Shown: positions 45,253 through 55,518 of the stretch, piece after piece | Layout: each line of letters starts with the position of its first letter | Position numbering within the stretch: position 1 is the stretch's first letter | Source of the DNA: Gonocerus acuteangulatus | Lineage: Eukaryota; Arthropoda; Insecta; Hemiptera; Coreidae | Length of the DNA: 64,000 bases | NCBI GenBank assembly: GCA_946811695.1 | Contig: OX328125.1 | Span: forward strand, 53,499,759-53,563,758 | Direction: 5' to 3' | Notes under the pieces: generated by a model | What the model saw: only the letters and a program-made list of their open reading frames with translations | What the model was told of the DNA's origin: nothing | The model's database searches: none | Made by a program: the position numbers and the translations under genes

Positions 45253-47445
45253 TAGTTAAAATAATCACAGTTAATGATAAAATCACTGGCACGCCTCTTC
45301 CGAAATTTACCCAAATTTTGTTTGCAAGATTTTTGTTGTTGTGCTGAAATTGGTATGCTCAACATATATTAAGAGTGGTGAGAGATGATGTCATTTCATT
45401 CATAGACAGGAGGAGACGGGACGCCGGTAGCCTTCCGGTGGGATGAACACAATGCATCTGTTATCATTCAGACATCATTCATAAAACAATAGTATCAGCC
45501 TATAGGGGTTGCATTCATATAGACTTCTCAAGCTCTTGCCGATCCCCTGGTTATGATGATAACAAACATTCAAATCCTCCTATTAGAAGTAAAACCATCC
45601 GCTTCTGTAGGAGTAGCGTACTCTCAGCAAATTCTTCAGCTAAGCTTACTGAATATTAGAACAAATACAGAGTATAGTTGATGCGCCGTTAAAAAAAATA
45701 AGTAAATAAAAAATATAGAGTAACTGTGTTAACCAGGCGTGTTTACATATACTTAATGCTTATTTCTGGTATGATTTAGAAGGCTTGGAATGGAACGAAA
45801 GTCTTTGCCTTTCCTTCCATTTCTATATGATTTCCGAAGAAAACGTTTTTGTCAGTCTTTTGGGTTTTTTTTGTTTTTTTTTTGTTTTTCTATGTCGTAT
45901 TTTTTTCTGTGCGTGTATATGAAATGTAATATTTTGAGCGATATTCAGAAACAGAAGAGATAATAGCCCTTATTGAGGCCCTAATCTAAATAAATATTAT
46001 TTACCGTGTTCTATTGAGAGAAAAAATATTTATAAAAAAATAACCAGTGCACACACGCACACACAATATACATATATGAATATATGTAATTATTGCATTG
46101 TATTCGTTGTTTATTTCTAACGTTGCGCCAGTTTTGGGCCTGAAACTCTGAGAGTTACACGAGTTTTGGGACATAGATTGCTCATCTTCTGTTTTCAGGT
46201 AAGTAGAAACAAGATTAATTAATTTAAAATGTATGAAAAACGGGTTTAACAGTAATTTACGTTGTTGGAAGAGAATTTAATTTTTAGGAAATGAGAATAA
46301 ATCATTTGCTAAAATCTTGCTAAAGATAATTACGTAGCTTTAACGGAAATGAGACCTCCAGCTTGCTTATTTTCTGGCATCCATTTTAGGTGGATTAGAA
46401 GCATCCTAATCCTTGTTTGCTGTAGCTATCTTTACCGAATCTCACCTTCTTTTTTTTATATTTGTTTTTATTTTAAATAATTGTTTTCCTCTTTTCAGTA
46501 TTTTTTCCTCATTCTTAAAAGATTTCGAATTTATTCCATCTCGCCGGTAACGTTCATGCTTAACGACGGATTGAAAAGTCTAAGTCAAGATTTCATTTTT
46601 ATTTTCACGGTCTTTATCTACAACAGTCCGATTTTAAAGAAATGTAAAACAAAAATACCTACCAAAAACAATTGGTGAAATTTACAACCTACAGAATCAG
46701 CTAACTATAAACCCGTTTTTTTTTTAAAAAAGGAACATTAGGTAGAAAAAATGTCAGAGTAAAAAGTTTTGTGTTTTATGTTTCCTGGTACATTTTCATT
46801 GGTAGATTGAAGTAGAAATCGATTTGTTCTCATTTAATTTTTTGGAAATGTGAATAAATCATTTACTCAAATCTTTAATGGAAATTACTGCTCAAAATGC
46901 AGGAACAATTCAAATTAATAACAGACAAAATCAAGTAATACCATTGTAGACTAACGAATGGTTAAACATAGAAATTTTACTAAAAAACATTAATGTTTGG
47001 AAAACTTCTAAATGGCTAAACAGACCATACCATAATAACATACACTTATCTTCTAAAACGATTCTACCCTTCCACCTGTAAACACTGTACTGAGATATTA
47101 AGGGTTCAACATTTCACAAAAAAATGTATAAGATGCAATCGGGCGAGGAATGTGAAAATCATTAAAGGCAGCATGGCGGAAAACTTAAAGGACGAAGAAA
47201 CGGCTGTACTAAAAGTATTAATATATATTAAAAACGTAGGCCTTTTCGAACCGATATGACACCATAGAATTGCAAATGAATCACGTAAGTAGAGGGAGTA
47301 TAAACGCAGAAAATAAAGTTAATCATATAATTTAAGATGACCTTAACTTATGTTTAGAAAACTGAAAAATCGTCAGTTAATTGACTTGATTAAAGTTTCC
47401 AGGTGTTCATAAATTATACATACGAACATATATAAAGTTTTGTTA
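45253..47445. other. no gene recognised
   Basis: A short SINE-tail match (GTTGATGCGCCGTTAAAAAA) lies at 45676-45696 (+). Otherwise there is AT-rich DNA without motifs that I recognise. Confidence 0.4.
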
Positions 47446-47449
47446 CTAT

Positions 47450-47606
47450 TTGGCTATTAGCGCCGGGCTATCTACAGGTTGCCACCCTTTTATAATGCCA
47501 ACAGAACGTGGTCGGTCACCCATCCAGGTACTGACCACGCCCGACGTTGCTTAACTTCGTTGATCTACGGGAACCGGTGCATTCAACGTGGCTATGGCCG
47601 TTGGCC
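47450..47606 (-). mobile_element. 5S rRNA-derived SINE, best-preserved head
   Basis: The minus strand starts GGCCAACGGCCATAGCCACG and runs through CACCGGTTCCCGTAGATC, AAGTTAAGCAACGTCGGGCG and GGGTGACCGACCACG to TGTTGGC, almost a whole 5S unit of about 118 bp. It is followed by AAAAGGGTGGCAACCTGTAG and GCCCGGCGCTAATAGCC. The tail is cut before GATGCGCCGTT and lacks poly-A. Confidence 0.85.
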
Positions 47607-47609
47607 GAT

Positions 47610-48768
47610 AGAAAGTATTAAAAAAAAATATTAATTTACAGATATATATTTCCTGGCTTTACATATATATATTTTTGGATCATTGGTATGTTTTGTTAAA
47701 TATCTAGAAAACGTCTAAAAAAGCCTGGTCAGTGGATCTAAATTTTCGGAATGCAAGCAGGTTTCCAATCTCAATCGGAGAAATCAAGGCTTACAATTTC
47801 TTGAAGAGTTGGTTGGCTTTTTAGGTCAGTTCTTCTCTATTTTAGTACTTTTAAAAAAAAAAATAGTTTAGCAGTAAAATAAGTTTAGCTACGTAACTAC
47901 GGTACAAAAACGAAAAATAGGATGTAATTGGTGTAAAAAGGCATAAATAGAAACGCGGTAACCTGAAATTTTGACTTTATAGTCTTCTTTATCTAAACTT
48001 TGCAATCATTAATGTACAATACCTACACTATATATATATATATTAATACAGAAAACTCTTTTTTCCATCCTCTTCGTGGTTTTCGACAGCTCGGACTTAT
48101 TTGGGCGAGCTAGATTTCAAAAGTGAAAACTATTTACTTTTTTTTTTTAATTCAAATATTATACCGTTATACAGACAGGCTTCATTGTGAAATAAAAAAA
48201 ATCTGAGTTAACAGCGGAAATCTTATCTCTGTTTCAGAAAAGTCCCTCTGAAATTTCTCTCGCCATTTCCGTCTAAAGTAAGTTGGAAGTTGAACCTGTT
48301 GAGAGAAAGCCTTTTTAAAGTTGGACGCAGTAAACTTCAGGTGTGTCCCTAGACTGAATTCACCTCACGAATTTTGCTTTGCAGCTAGATATGTTCTCAG
48401 TAATAATAAAAAAAAAAAAAAAGAAACATTTTAAGGCAAAAAGGTAAACCTAAAAAAAATTTAGAAGAACTCTCAAAATCTTAAGAATGAATATTAATAG
48501 CTATTCAGATTTTCACCTAAAAGGGAAGGTGCTTCACACTAATTTTTGAAAATATATTTTCTGAAAATCACAAAATCCTGATTGAAGAAATCCCGAAATG
48601 AATCAGGTTCGTCCTTTTTAGCAAATCCTGTGTGCTCATGGCCTCAGCAGCTTATGCACAATAATTGATGTATAAAAAAAAAATTTAGCAAATTCCGAAG
48701 GAAATCTCATTGAAGTTACAGTTATAAAAGAATGTATTAGGGACCTATAAAAAACGCCTTAATATTTT

Positions 48769-48770
<2 letters not shown>
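47610..48770. other. no gene recognised
   Basis: AT-rich DNA. No repeat terminus or coding motif was identified. Confidence 0.4.

Positions 48771-48822
<52 letters not shown>
48771..48822. repeat. (TA)n microsatellite
   Basis: About 50 bp of TA dinucleotides directly upstream of the headless SINE. Confidence 0.9.
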
Positions 48823-48825
<3 letters not shown>

Positions 48826-48837
48826 TTATATACTTAT

Positions 48838-49084
48838 ATGTCTTCTTTCATGGGTTCGTTTAGACCTCCCTGACTGTCCCTAGGCCAACCCTGCCTTTAA
48901 TAATTTTATTAATGGGTAGCTTGGTACTAATAACTCTAGCAGTCGAAGCAGCAAAGGGGAAAATCAGGCCGCCGGAGAATAGTACTGACCATACTATCTC
49001 CCTAGTGTGCCGTATGTTCATGAATCAGATACCTCTATAGTATCTGCCCCTCAGGGTGCTCGTGGCCTGTTACGGGACTGATTT
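48838..49084 (+). mobile_element. second-family tRNA-SINE, head missing
   Basis: Follows the body of 35083-35372 from TGTCTTCTTTCATGGGTTCG to TGTTACGGGACTGATTTTA. It keeps the segment GCAGTCGAAGCAGCAAAGGG, AAAATCAGGCCGCCGGAG, which the 35-kb copy has lost. Confidence 0.75.
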
Positions 49085-50195
49085 TACTTTAACCTAAACC
49101 AGTAAAACATAGGCGAAACACCAAATTTATGCCTCTAAGTTTTACCCTAGATACACGTAATTTATTAATTTTATTTTTCTTTTCTTCTCATTCATGTTTT
49201 TCTTTGTCTATGTAGGATTTTTGAAAATATTTTTCTAATCATTCTATCGCTTAATTTTTTTTTTACATCACTTAACAAGTGAGTGCTCCTTGGCCAAGGT
49301 AAGAGCTGATGTTATTTATTGTGATACTTCTTGATAAAAATAAATAATTATTTATTAATAGTTTTGTATTTTTACACCGCATATAATAACCGTCGTTAAT
49401 CACGAAAAGAATATCGGAGTCCGAGAAAACGGTGCTTACAGTTTTAATATTGTTGGTTTCGTTTCAATTGTGTTTATGTATGCATTGTTTTAAAACCCTC
49501 TATGATGACTTCGTTCCTGTAAGTAAAACGTTTCCATGTCGGAATCATCTTGATACAATTACATTATATTTTTAGGAAATTGGTTTATCAATACCAATAC
49601 AGAAAATAAGTCAGCCAATAATTGTAAAACTCCTTATTATTGTAATGATGCCGACAGAGAAACAGGTGTCTTGGAAGCGAAAGCGGTTTTCCACTCTTCC
49701 GTCCAATATCCTGGCCTACCGCCGATTTCCTCACACTTTCCTACCAATATTGGAAAAGCGTGGATTAAATTCTGAAATAATCTAGTCTGCCCCTTCTACT
49801 TCCCTCCCTTATAGGCATCTCATTTCCGCTTCCATACAAACAGGAAAAGGTTCTTGTCGCCTTGTTTTTTTTTTTTTTTTTTTTCTTATTCCAAATTATA
49901 AGATGTTCAGGTTTTCACATATTTAAATTCGTACTTTCCTAAATCGTTTCCTCTCTTTTAATGACAAAAATAACAACCAATTCAGCTTCGTGTATTTCAC
50001 TTGGTTGAATAAATCTTCCTTTAGCTAAATAAGTATACGTATGTCAAAAATTCAATTTTGGCGTTTGCTAATTGAGATATTTGAGAGTGTTTCAATTGGC
50101 TGTTAATTATTCTCATTTAGCCGGATTAATATAAAATTACTTCAATGATTGCTTTATTCGTTTGTGTAAGGGATGAAACATTTCTCTTATTAAAT
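49085..50195. other. no gene recognised
   Basis: AT-rich DNA with a poly-T run at 49865-49884. No motif was identified. Confidence 0.4.
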
Positions 50196-50199
50196 AAGA

Positions 50200-51107
50200 T
50201 TTTTTTTGTGATGCCCTCCATAGGGAGGAAAACTGCTTATGAAGTTGACCGAATGACGCAATCTGGAAGCGCCGACTAGAACATTTCACCTTTCAGAACC
50301 AAAAATTTGTATATATATAGGGGAAGGTGTTGTACCTCTAACCATATTGTACCTTTGACCACCGAGGCTGTGGGGGCATGTAGCAACATTTTATACATTT
50401 TGGTGTAATTAGTGTTTAGCTCCTTCCCTAGAGGGCTTGTGTAACCTACTTTGGATTATTCAAGTCTAATAGGATTCTTGCAAAAAATACTTATCCATTT
50501 CTATCATAAAAATGCAAGTTATTTATTGATGACGTTTTGCCTCATAATATTTTTTGCATTATGTCTTTTTAGATGGAAATCATTTGACAAAGTAGCAATT
50601 AGAATAAGAAACATGGTGTAGCCTCTGAAATTGATATATCTTAACCCTAAAAGTTTTAGCATACTTTTTAATTTTCACTACCAGGGTGTTGTACCTCTGA
50701 CCACGACTAGTTGTTGTTCCTTTGACTAGGTCAAAGGTAAACACACCTGAGTATTTTTTTTATAATTCAACTTTTATGTTCTTCTGCTACAAATTAAAAA
50801 AAAAAAAATTAATGTTACTATTACATATTTAGTCGCAGAGAGCTGTGGTATTAAATGTCCAATGTTTAAGATACAACACCCCGTGGTCAAAGGTACAACT
50901 ACATGTTGTACCTTCGACCACTGAACGATTTTTTTTTTTTAAATTAATAAAAAATATTAAATGTAAAGCTAGAACCTTGAAAAAATTAAATATGATAAGC
51001 ACTAGAATACTAATTACAATGAAATAAAAAAAAAAAATGAATTTAGCGTTAATATTCAAGCTAAAAAAAAATCAATTTTGCAAAGTGGTCAAAGGTACAA
51101 CACCTTC

Positions 51108-51153
<46 letters not shown>

Positions 51154-52098
51154 GTCGCTCTCCCACGGGCTCAAAAATGGTCTGATTTTTTATAAAATTT
51201 GCTACAAACACCTTTCGCCTAATTTCGAAGGTCAAGTTTGTTAACCAGCAGAATCTATCCACCGGAACATGGGTTTTGGGGAGAAATACGCGAGAAACAA
51301 ATCGTAACGCTTACGTAATTTGCTTGCAGGTACTCTTGTATAGGTTTCCTAGCGTAGGGGAACGAATGAAACCATTTTCAAGGTGATTTCTGTAATCGTA
51401 TTAGAGAATGTGGAACAAAATAGTTCTTCGTTTTAGGTAATTGAAATCGTTGGATTCAATTGAAATATGTTATCCATGCTTGAAATTTATCTAAACTATG
51501 ATATTTAAATTTTGGTTACATTTCGAGTTTAGGAAGTATTTAAAAAAAAAAAATTAATAATAGATATAAAAAGTTTTGGGACCGTCTTATATTTTCATAA
51601 TTATCTCTCATGCGGTTAGAAATCGTTGTAATTGGAAGGAGGACATTTGGAAGCTTGCTACATTCTGCACAAGAAACGTTTTGAAGCAATTTTGGATGGG
51701 GCGATGTCAATCGGAGAAATAAGTGCTTAAAACTTCGAAAGTGTTAGTTTTGTTCTTTTTAGTTTGTCGCTGTTTAACTCACTTTTAAATTGGTTATTTT
51801 TTGTTTTAAATTAAGTGTAACTGTAAAATGGGCATTTTAGTAAAACAAGGTAAGAAAATGAGAAACGTATTTTTAATAGTGTTTTCCTCGGGTGAACGTT
51901 GAGAGCAGTCGGGGGCTGTTATTTTCGCTTAGGATACTGCCATTTTCCTGTTGTAGCGCTTTAAATCTTCATTCTTTTTGATATTTTTTTTTATATTTTT
52001 CATGAAAGACTAAAACCTACCAATAACTGATTCTGTTCTTTACTTGCGGCACTAGGGATATGAACGGAAACAAGCTGATCCAGTTCCTGCAAGCGAAC
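50200..52098 (+). mobile_element. family A copy A6 with a MITE in its core
   Basis: The left hairpin is decayed (GCCCTCCATAGGGAGG), then AACTGCTTATGAAGTTGACC and GACGCAATCTGGAAGCGCCG. The core is interrupted by the element at 50320-51110. The right block is TCAAGTTTGTTAACCAGCAG, GCGAGAAACAAATCGTAACG. The 3' end is GGAAACAAGCTGATCCAG, TTCCTGCAAGCGAAC and a T run. Confidence 0.6.
50320..51110. mobile_element. 791-bp MITE with repeated GTACCTTTGACCAC motif (family F)
   Basis: Ends are GGGGAAGGTGTTGTACCTCT and its near-inverse AAAGGTACAACACCTTCCCC, flanked by TA on each side. Variants of TTGTACCTTTGACCAC recur inside near 50364, 50691, 50877 (inverted), 50907 and at the right end. It is non-coding. 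The superfamily is unknown. Confidence 0.75.
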
Positions 52099-52230
52099 TT
52101 TTTTTTATATTGATCCCAAGGTTTCGTTCAAATATTTTGTTGCCTTTGTTTCAAACATTTTCTGCTCTGGGTTTTATTTTTTATAAAACGAAGACTTTTA
52201 TTTCCTTGATAGATATACAGGATGTCCTTT

Positions 52231-52366
52231 TTAGCGCGGTTCCTCCCTCCCCCATAGGGAGGAACCCCGCTTATAAGGTTGATACAATGAAACAATCCGG
52301 AAGTGCCGACTAGAAAATTTCGCGTTTCAGAACCCCTAGAGACCGAAAATAACGGTGGTTAAAATT

Positions 52367-52437
<71 letters not shown>

Positions 52438-53430
52438 GCGAGGTTAGCTCAGTGGTAGAGCACTGGACTAATAAGCTGGAGGCCTGAGTTCAAATCCCGA
52501 GCAAGCACTAAAGTTTTTTTCTTCTAGTGTCTTCGTTCATGGGTTGAATTCGGCCTCCCTGTCCGTCCCTAGGCCAACCCAGCCTTTAATTAATTTAATA
52601 ATGGGTACCTTGGTTGGTGCTAATGACTAGCAGTCGAAGCAGCCAAGGGGAAAATCAGGCGGCCGGAGCATAGTACTGACCATACTATCTAGTGTGCCGT
52701 ATGGTCAAGGTTTGGTATTTAGAATCATGGGATTCAGTTGAAACATTTTCTGCATGTTCTACTTTCATTAAAACTAATATGTTGAAATTTTTGTTACGTT
52801 TGGAGTTAAGGAAGGGTTAGAATAAAATATTTTATTAACAGACAAGAAAAGTTTTGGTAACTTTGTTACTATCGTTAGTATCTCGAAAACCGTTGACAAT
52901 CTTGGGAAGCAGAAGGTTACCATTCGAAAGCTTACTCATACTCGTACTTAAATGCTCTACAAAAAAGGTTCTAAAGAAAGTTTTAATTAAGCGATGTCAA
53001 TCGGAGAAATAAGTGCTTAAAACTTTAAAGTAATTGATTTCGTTTATTCGAACGGTTCTTTTTGGTTGTTGTATTCCTTGTTATTTTTAAATTGCTTATA
53101 GTCGGATAGTGTATTTGACAATAAAACAGATTAAGTAAAATAAGAAGATCAATTTATTGTTAAAAATGTAGCGTTCGAAGAGAGAGATCCCAAGGCTTTC
53201 CAAATGCCTCTGAGCGGAGGCATTTCTGCCCGACTTATGGGATCGCTGACCCATACAGGTAAGATTGTAAATCAAGACCTTTCAAGACTGGTTTGTTTGA
53301 GATTTCATTTGGATAGGTGTTTCGCTATTGATCTAAACAAAGTAATAACTGTTTCTATTCTATGCCTTCAAAAACACTAGAGATAAGAACGGAACCGCGC
53401 TAAGATGACGCAGTTCCTGCGAATCTGACT
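52231..53430 (+). mobile_element. family A copy A7 inside the mariner left TIR
   Basis: TTAGCGCGGTTCCTCCCTCC with the hairpin, block ending AATAACGGTGGTTAAAATTTG, (TA)n at 52369-52435, a tRNA-SINE, then the right block from about 52711. The 3' end is GGAACCGCGCTAA, GATGACGCAGTTCCTGCGAA, TCTGAC and four T. About 300 bp of the right block next to the core is missing where the SINE sits. A 9-bp hairpin (AAATGCCTC/GAGGCATTT) lies near 53200-53224. Confidence 0.7.
52436..52711 (+). mobile_element. second-family tRNA-SINE inside A7
   Basis: Head GGGCGAGGTTAGCTCAGTGG, TAGAGCACTGGACTAATAAG and GAGTTCAAATCCC. The body ends at TGTGCCGTATGGTCA, so the last 75 bp or so are missing. It has the most tRNA-like head of the three copies, but the stems remain incomplete. 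Confidence 0.8.
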
Positions 53431-54003
53431 TTTAGATGGCCCGGCTGAATTTCTCTTGAACGGATAACGTTATAATAAAACAAAAAAATACGTATTTCAT
53501 AATTTTTAGTCTAGTTTAGGATTTTGACCTTTTTTTAGAAAACAAAAATTTTGGGGTACCCCAAACCCTATACAACTTTGAAATTTCAAATGGGATCCTA
53601 TACTTTCCAATACATCATTTTAAAGGATTTTTTACACCGAAATCAAAGGTGCAATCAGATTTCAATTAATAACAAAGTTATGACACAAAGTTCGAAACAA
53701 AATACATTTTGATTGTTTCGGTACTAATTACTTTAAACTGCTTTGCATTTCTTTTGTTACATGGGAAATAATTTGTAAATAAATAATTAACTTATCAGGT
53801 GTAATTCGTAATGAATGTTTCTTTTAAAGATGCAGAGAAGAAACAGAATAAGCCCCTTTATGTACGGTGAAGGTAGAGCTGTTTACATTCACTGATATTG
53901 TTTATCCAAATGGTCTTAAGTAAGCGAACTTTAATTCCTGGAAATAGATAACTATTACAACAATTCCTACTTGCCTACATTCAGAATTAATCAGTTAGTG
54001 AAA

Positions 54004-54823
54004 ATGAACCGAAGAGTGCAGATTTCCCGTGAGGAAAAAGTTGATATGTACCATTCTTTTATTGAAAGAGGTGGTATCGCTCGTTGTGCAGCTGTGTTGT
54101 ACTCCCAGAAATTTCCCGCTCGTCCTCAAGTGAGCCACAAAACATTTATTCGTGTTGCTCTCCTTATGAGGAGATTTGGATCAGTTGCTGATATCCTATA
54201 TATATATCCTATGGACTGACGAATCAATATTCACAACTAACGGTATGTTAAATCGTTGGATTTTTCGAACGTGGGCACAGGAAAATCCCAGAATCTCCTA
54301 TGTTTGTCATCACCAGGTGGTTCACAGTATCAACGTTTGGTGCGGACTTCTCGGGTTTGAATTAATTGGTCCTTATTTCTACCGAAATAATTTAAATGGA
54401 GCTCAGTTTCTAAATTTCTTGAGAGAACAATTGCGGGCTTTACTAGAAGATGTACCTCTGCAGCATCGTCAAAGAATGATACTGCAGCCTGATGGGTGTC
54501 CCGCACACAATTCTCTGCAAGTGAGGCATTACTTAAATCGGCACTACCGGGACCAGTGTATAGGACCTCACGGCCCCATCTGTTGGCCTCCTCGGTCGCC
54601 CGATCTAACTCCGTTAGACTTTTTTTTGTGGGGACATTTGAAACATATCGTTTATGCTAATCATAATCCTGCAACATCAGTTGAAGAACTACACCAAAGA
54701 GTGGAAAATGCTTGTCGATTGGTCTCTCCTCAGTCCATCGCACTGAGCACCAACGAAGAGTGGCTAAGAAGAGCGAATCTTTGGATCTTCAAAGAAGGCA
54801 GGCAGTTTGAACATGAGATGTAG
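54004..54823 (+). pseudogene. mariner-type transposase with internal deletion
   Basis: Frame 1 (ATG at 54004) gives a DUF4817-like helix-turn-helix region: ISREEKVDMYHSFIERGG, ARCAAVLYSQKFPARPQVSH and FGSV. At a TATATATAT stretch (about 54197-54207) the frame jumps to a second one with the catalytic domain: WTDES (first Asp), LQPDGCPAH (second Asp) and WPPRSPDLTPLDFFLWG (third). Counting to the last Asp of that motif gives a 41-residue gap, a DD41D signature. About 90-110 residues expected between the DNA-binding and catalytic parts (second HTH and linker) are missing. It would cut and paste at TA sites if whole, but this copy cannot make a full protein. Confidence 0.85.
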
Positions 54824-55189
54824 GTTCGCCAACCTCTGCAGGTACGATGGAATTTTTTTAGTATTAAAAACAGTTAACAAAATTTATTGTCCTTTTTTCG
54901 ACCTTTATGCCATAACTTTGTTATTAATTGACCAAATTGAAATCTGATTGCACCTTTGATTTCGGTGTAAAAAATCCTTTAAAATGATGTATTGGAAAGT
55001 ATAGGATCCCATTTGAAACTTCAAAGTTGTATAGGGTTTGGGGTACCCCGAAATTTTTGTTTTCTAAAAAAAGGTCAAAATCCTAAACTAGACTAAAAAT
55101 TATGAAATACGTATTTTTTTGTTTTATTATAACGTTATCCGTTCAAGAGAAATTCAGCCGGGCCATCTAAAAAGGACACCCTGTATAGA

Positions 55190-55345
55190 TATAATAGATT
55201 TTTCTGAAAATATATACTACAACATCTATGAGTCAGGGAATGGTTGGGATTCGGCTAAGAATGATGTCACATTTTCAGAAAAAACTATATTTGGGACGTT
55301 TCGGCATGCTCTTTGACAGCCTTTTCTGCTAAAAAAAATAAATAT
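55190..55345 (+). repeat. dispersed repeat H, copy 3
   Basis: GTCAGGGAATGGTTGGGATT, CGGCTAAGAATGATG, TTTTCAGAAAAAAC, GACGTTTCGGCATGCTCTTT. It abuts the right end of the mariner element. Relatives lie at 3603-3705 and 26530-27060. Confidence 0.45.
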
Positions 55346-55518
55346 ACAAAATTAAAGAAGCGAATAATCAAAACGGGTAACTAAATGTTACGATCTTTTT
55401 TTAATGTTTTTAATTTTTAATGAGACCAAATCATTGAAACTAGTAAATATTTTAACGTTAAATTATGAATACGACTTTTCTAGCATACCGTTATAAACTA
55501 TGCTAGTCTAAGAAGCTA

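Larger units (their letters stand above)
52218..55183 (+). mobile_element. Tc1/mariner (DUF4817-type) element, interrupted
   Basis: The left end is CAGGATGTCCTTTTT (52218), then a 1.2-kb family A insertion, then the left TIR resumes at 53430 (AGATGGCCCGGCTGAATTTC). The right TIR (about 54893-55183) is its inverse, ending GGACACCCTG. The TIRs are about 290 bp long. A transposase remnant occupies 54004-54823. Confidence 0.85.

Noticed and set aside
52436..52509. functional tRNA gene (also 35083 and the minus-strand heads at 8199, 11728, 31503)
   Set aside because: A and B boxes are visible, but the acceptor, anticodon and T stems do not close properly, and each is fused to a SINE body.
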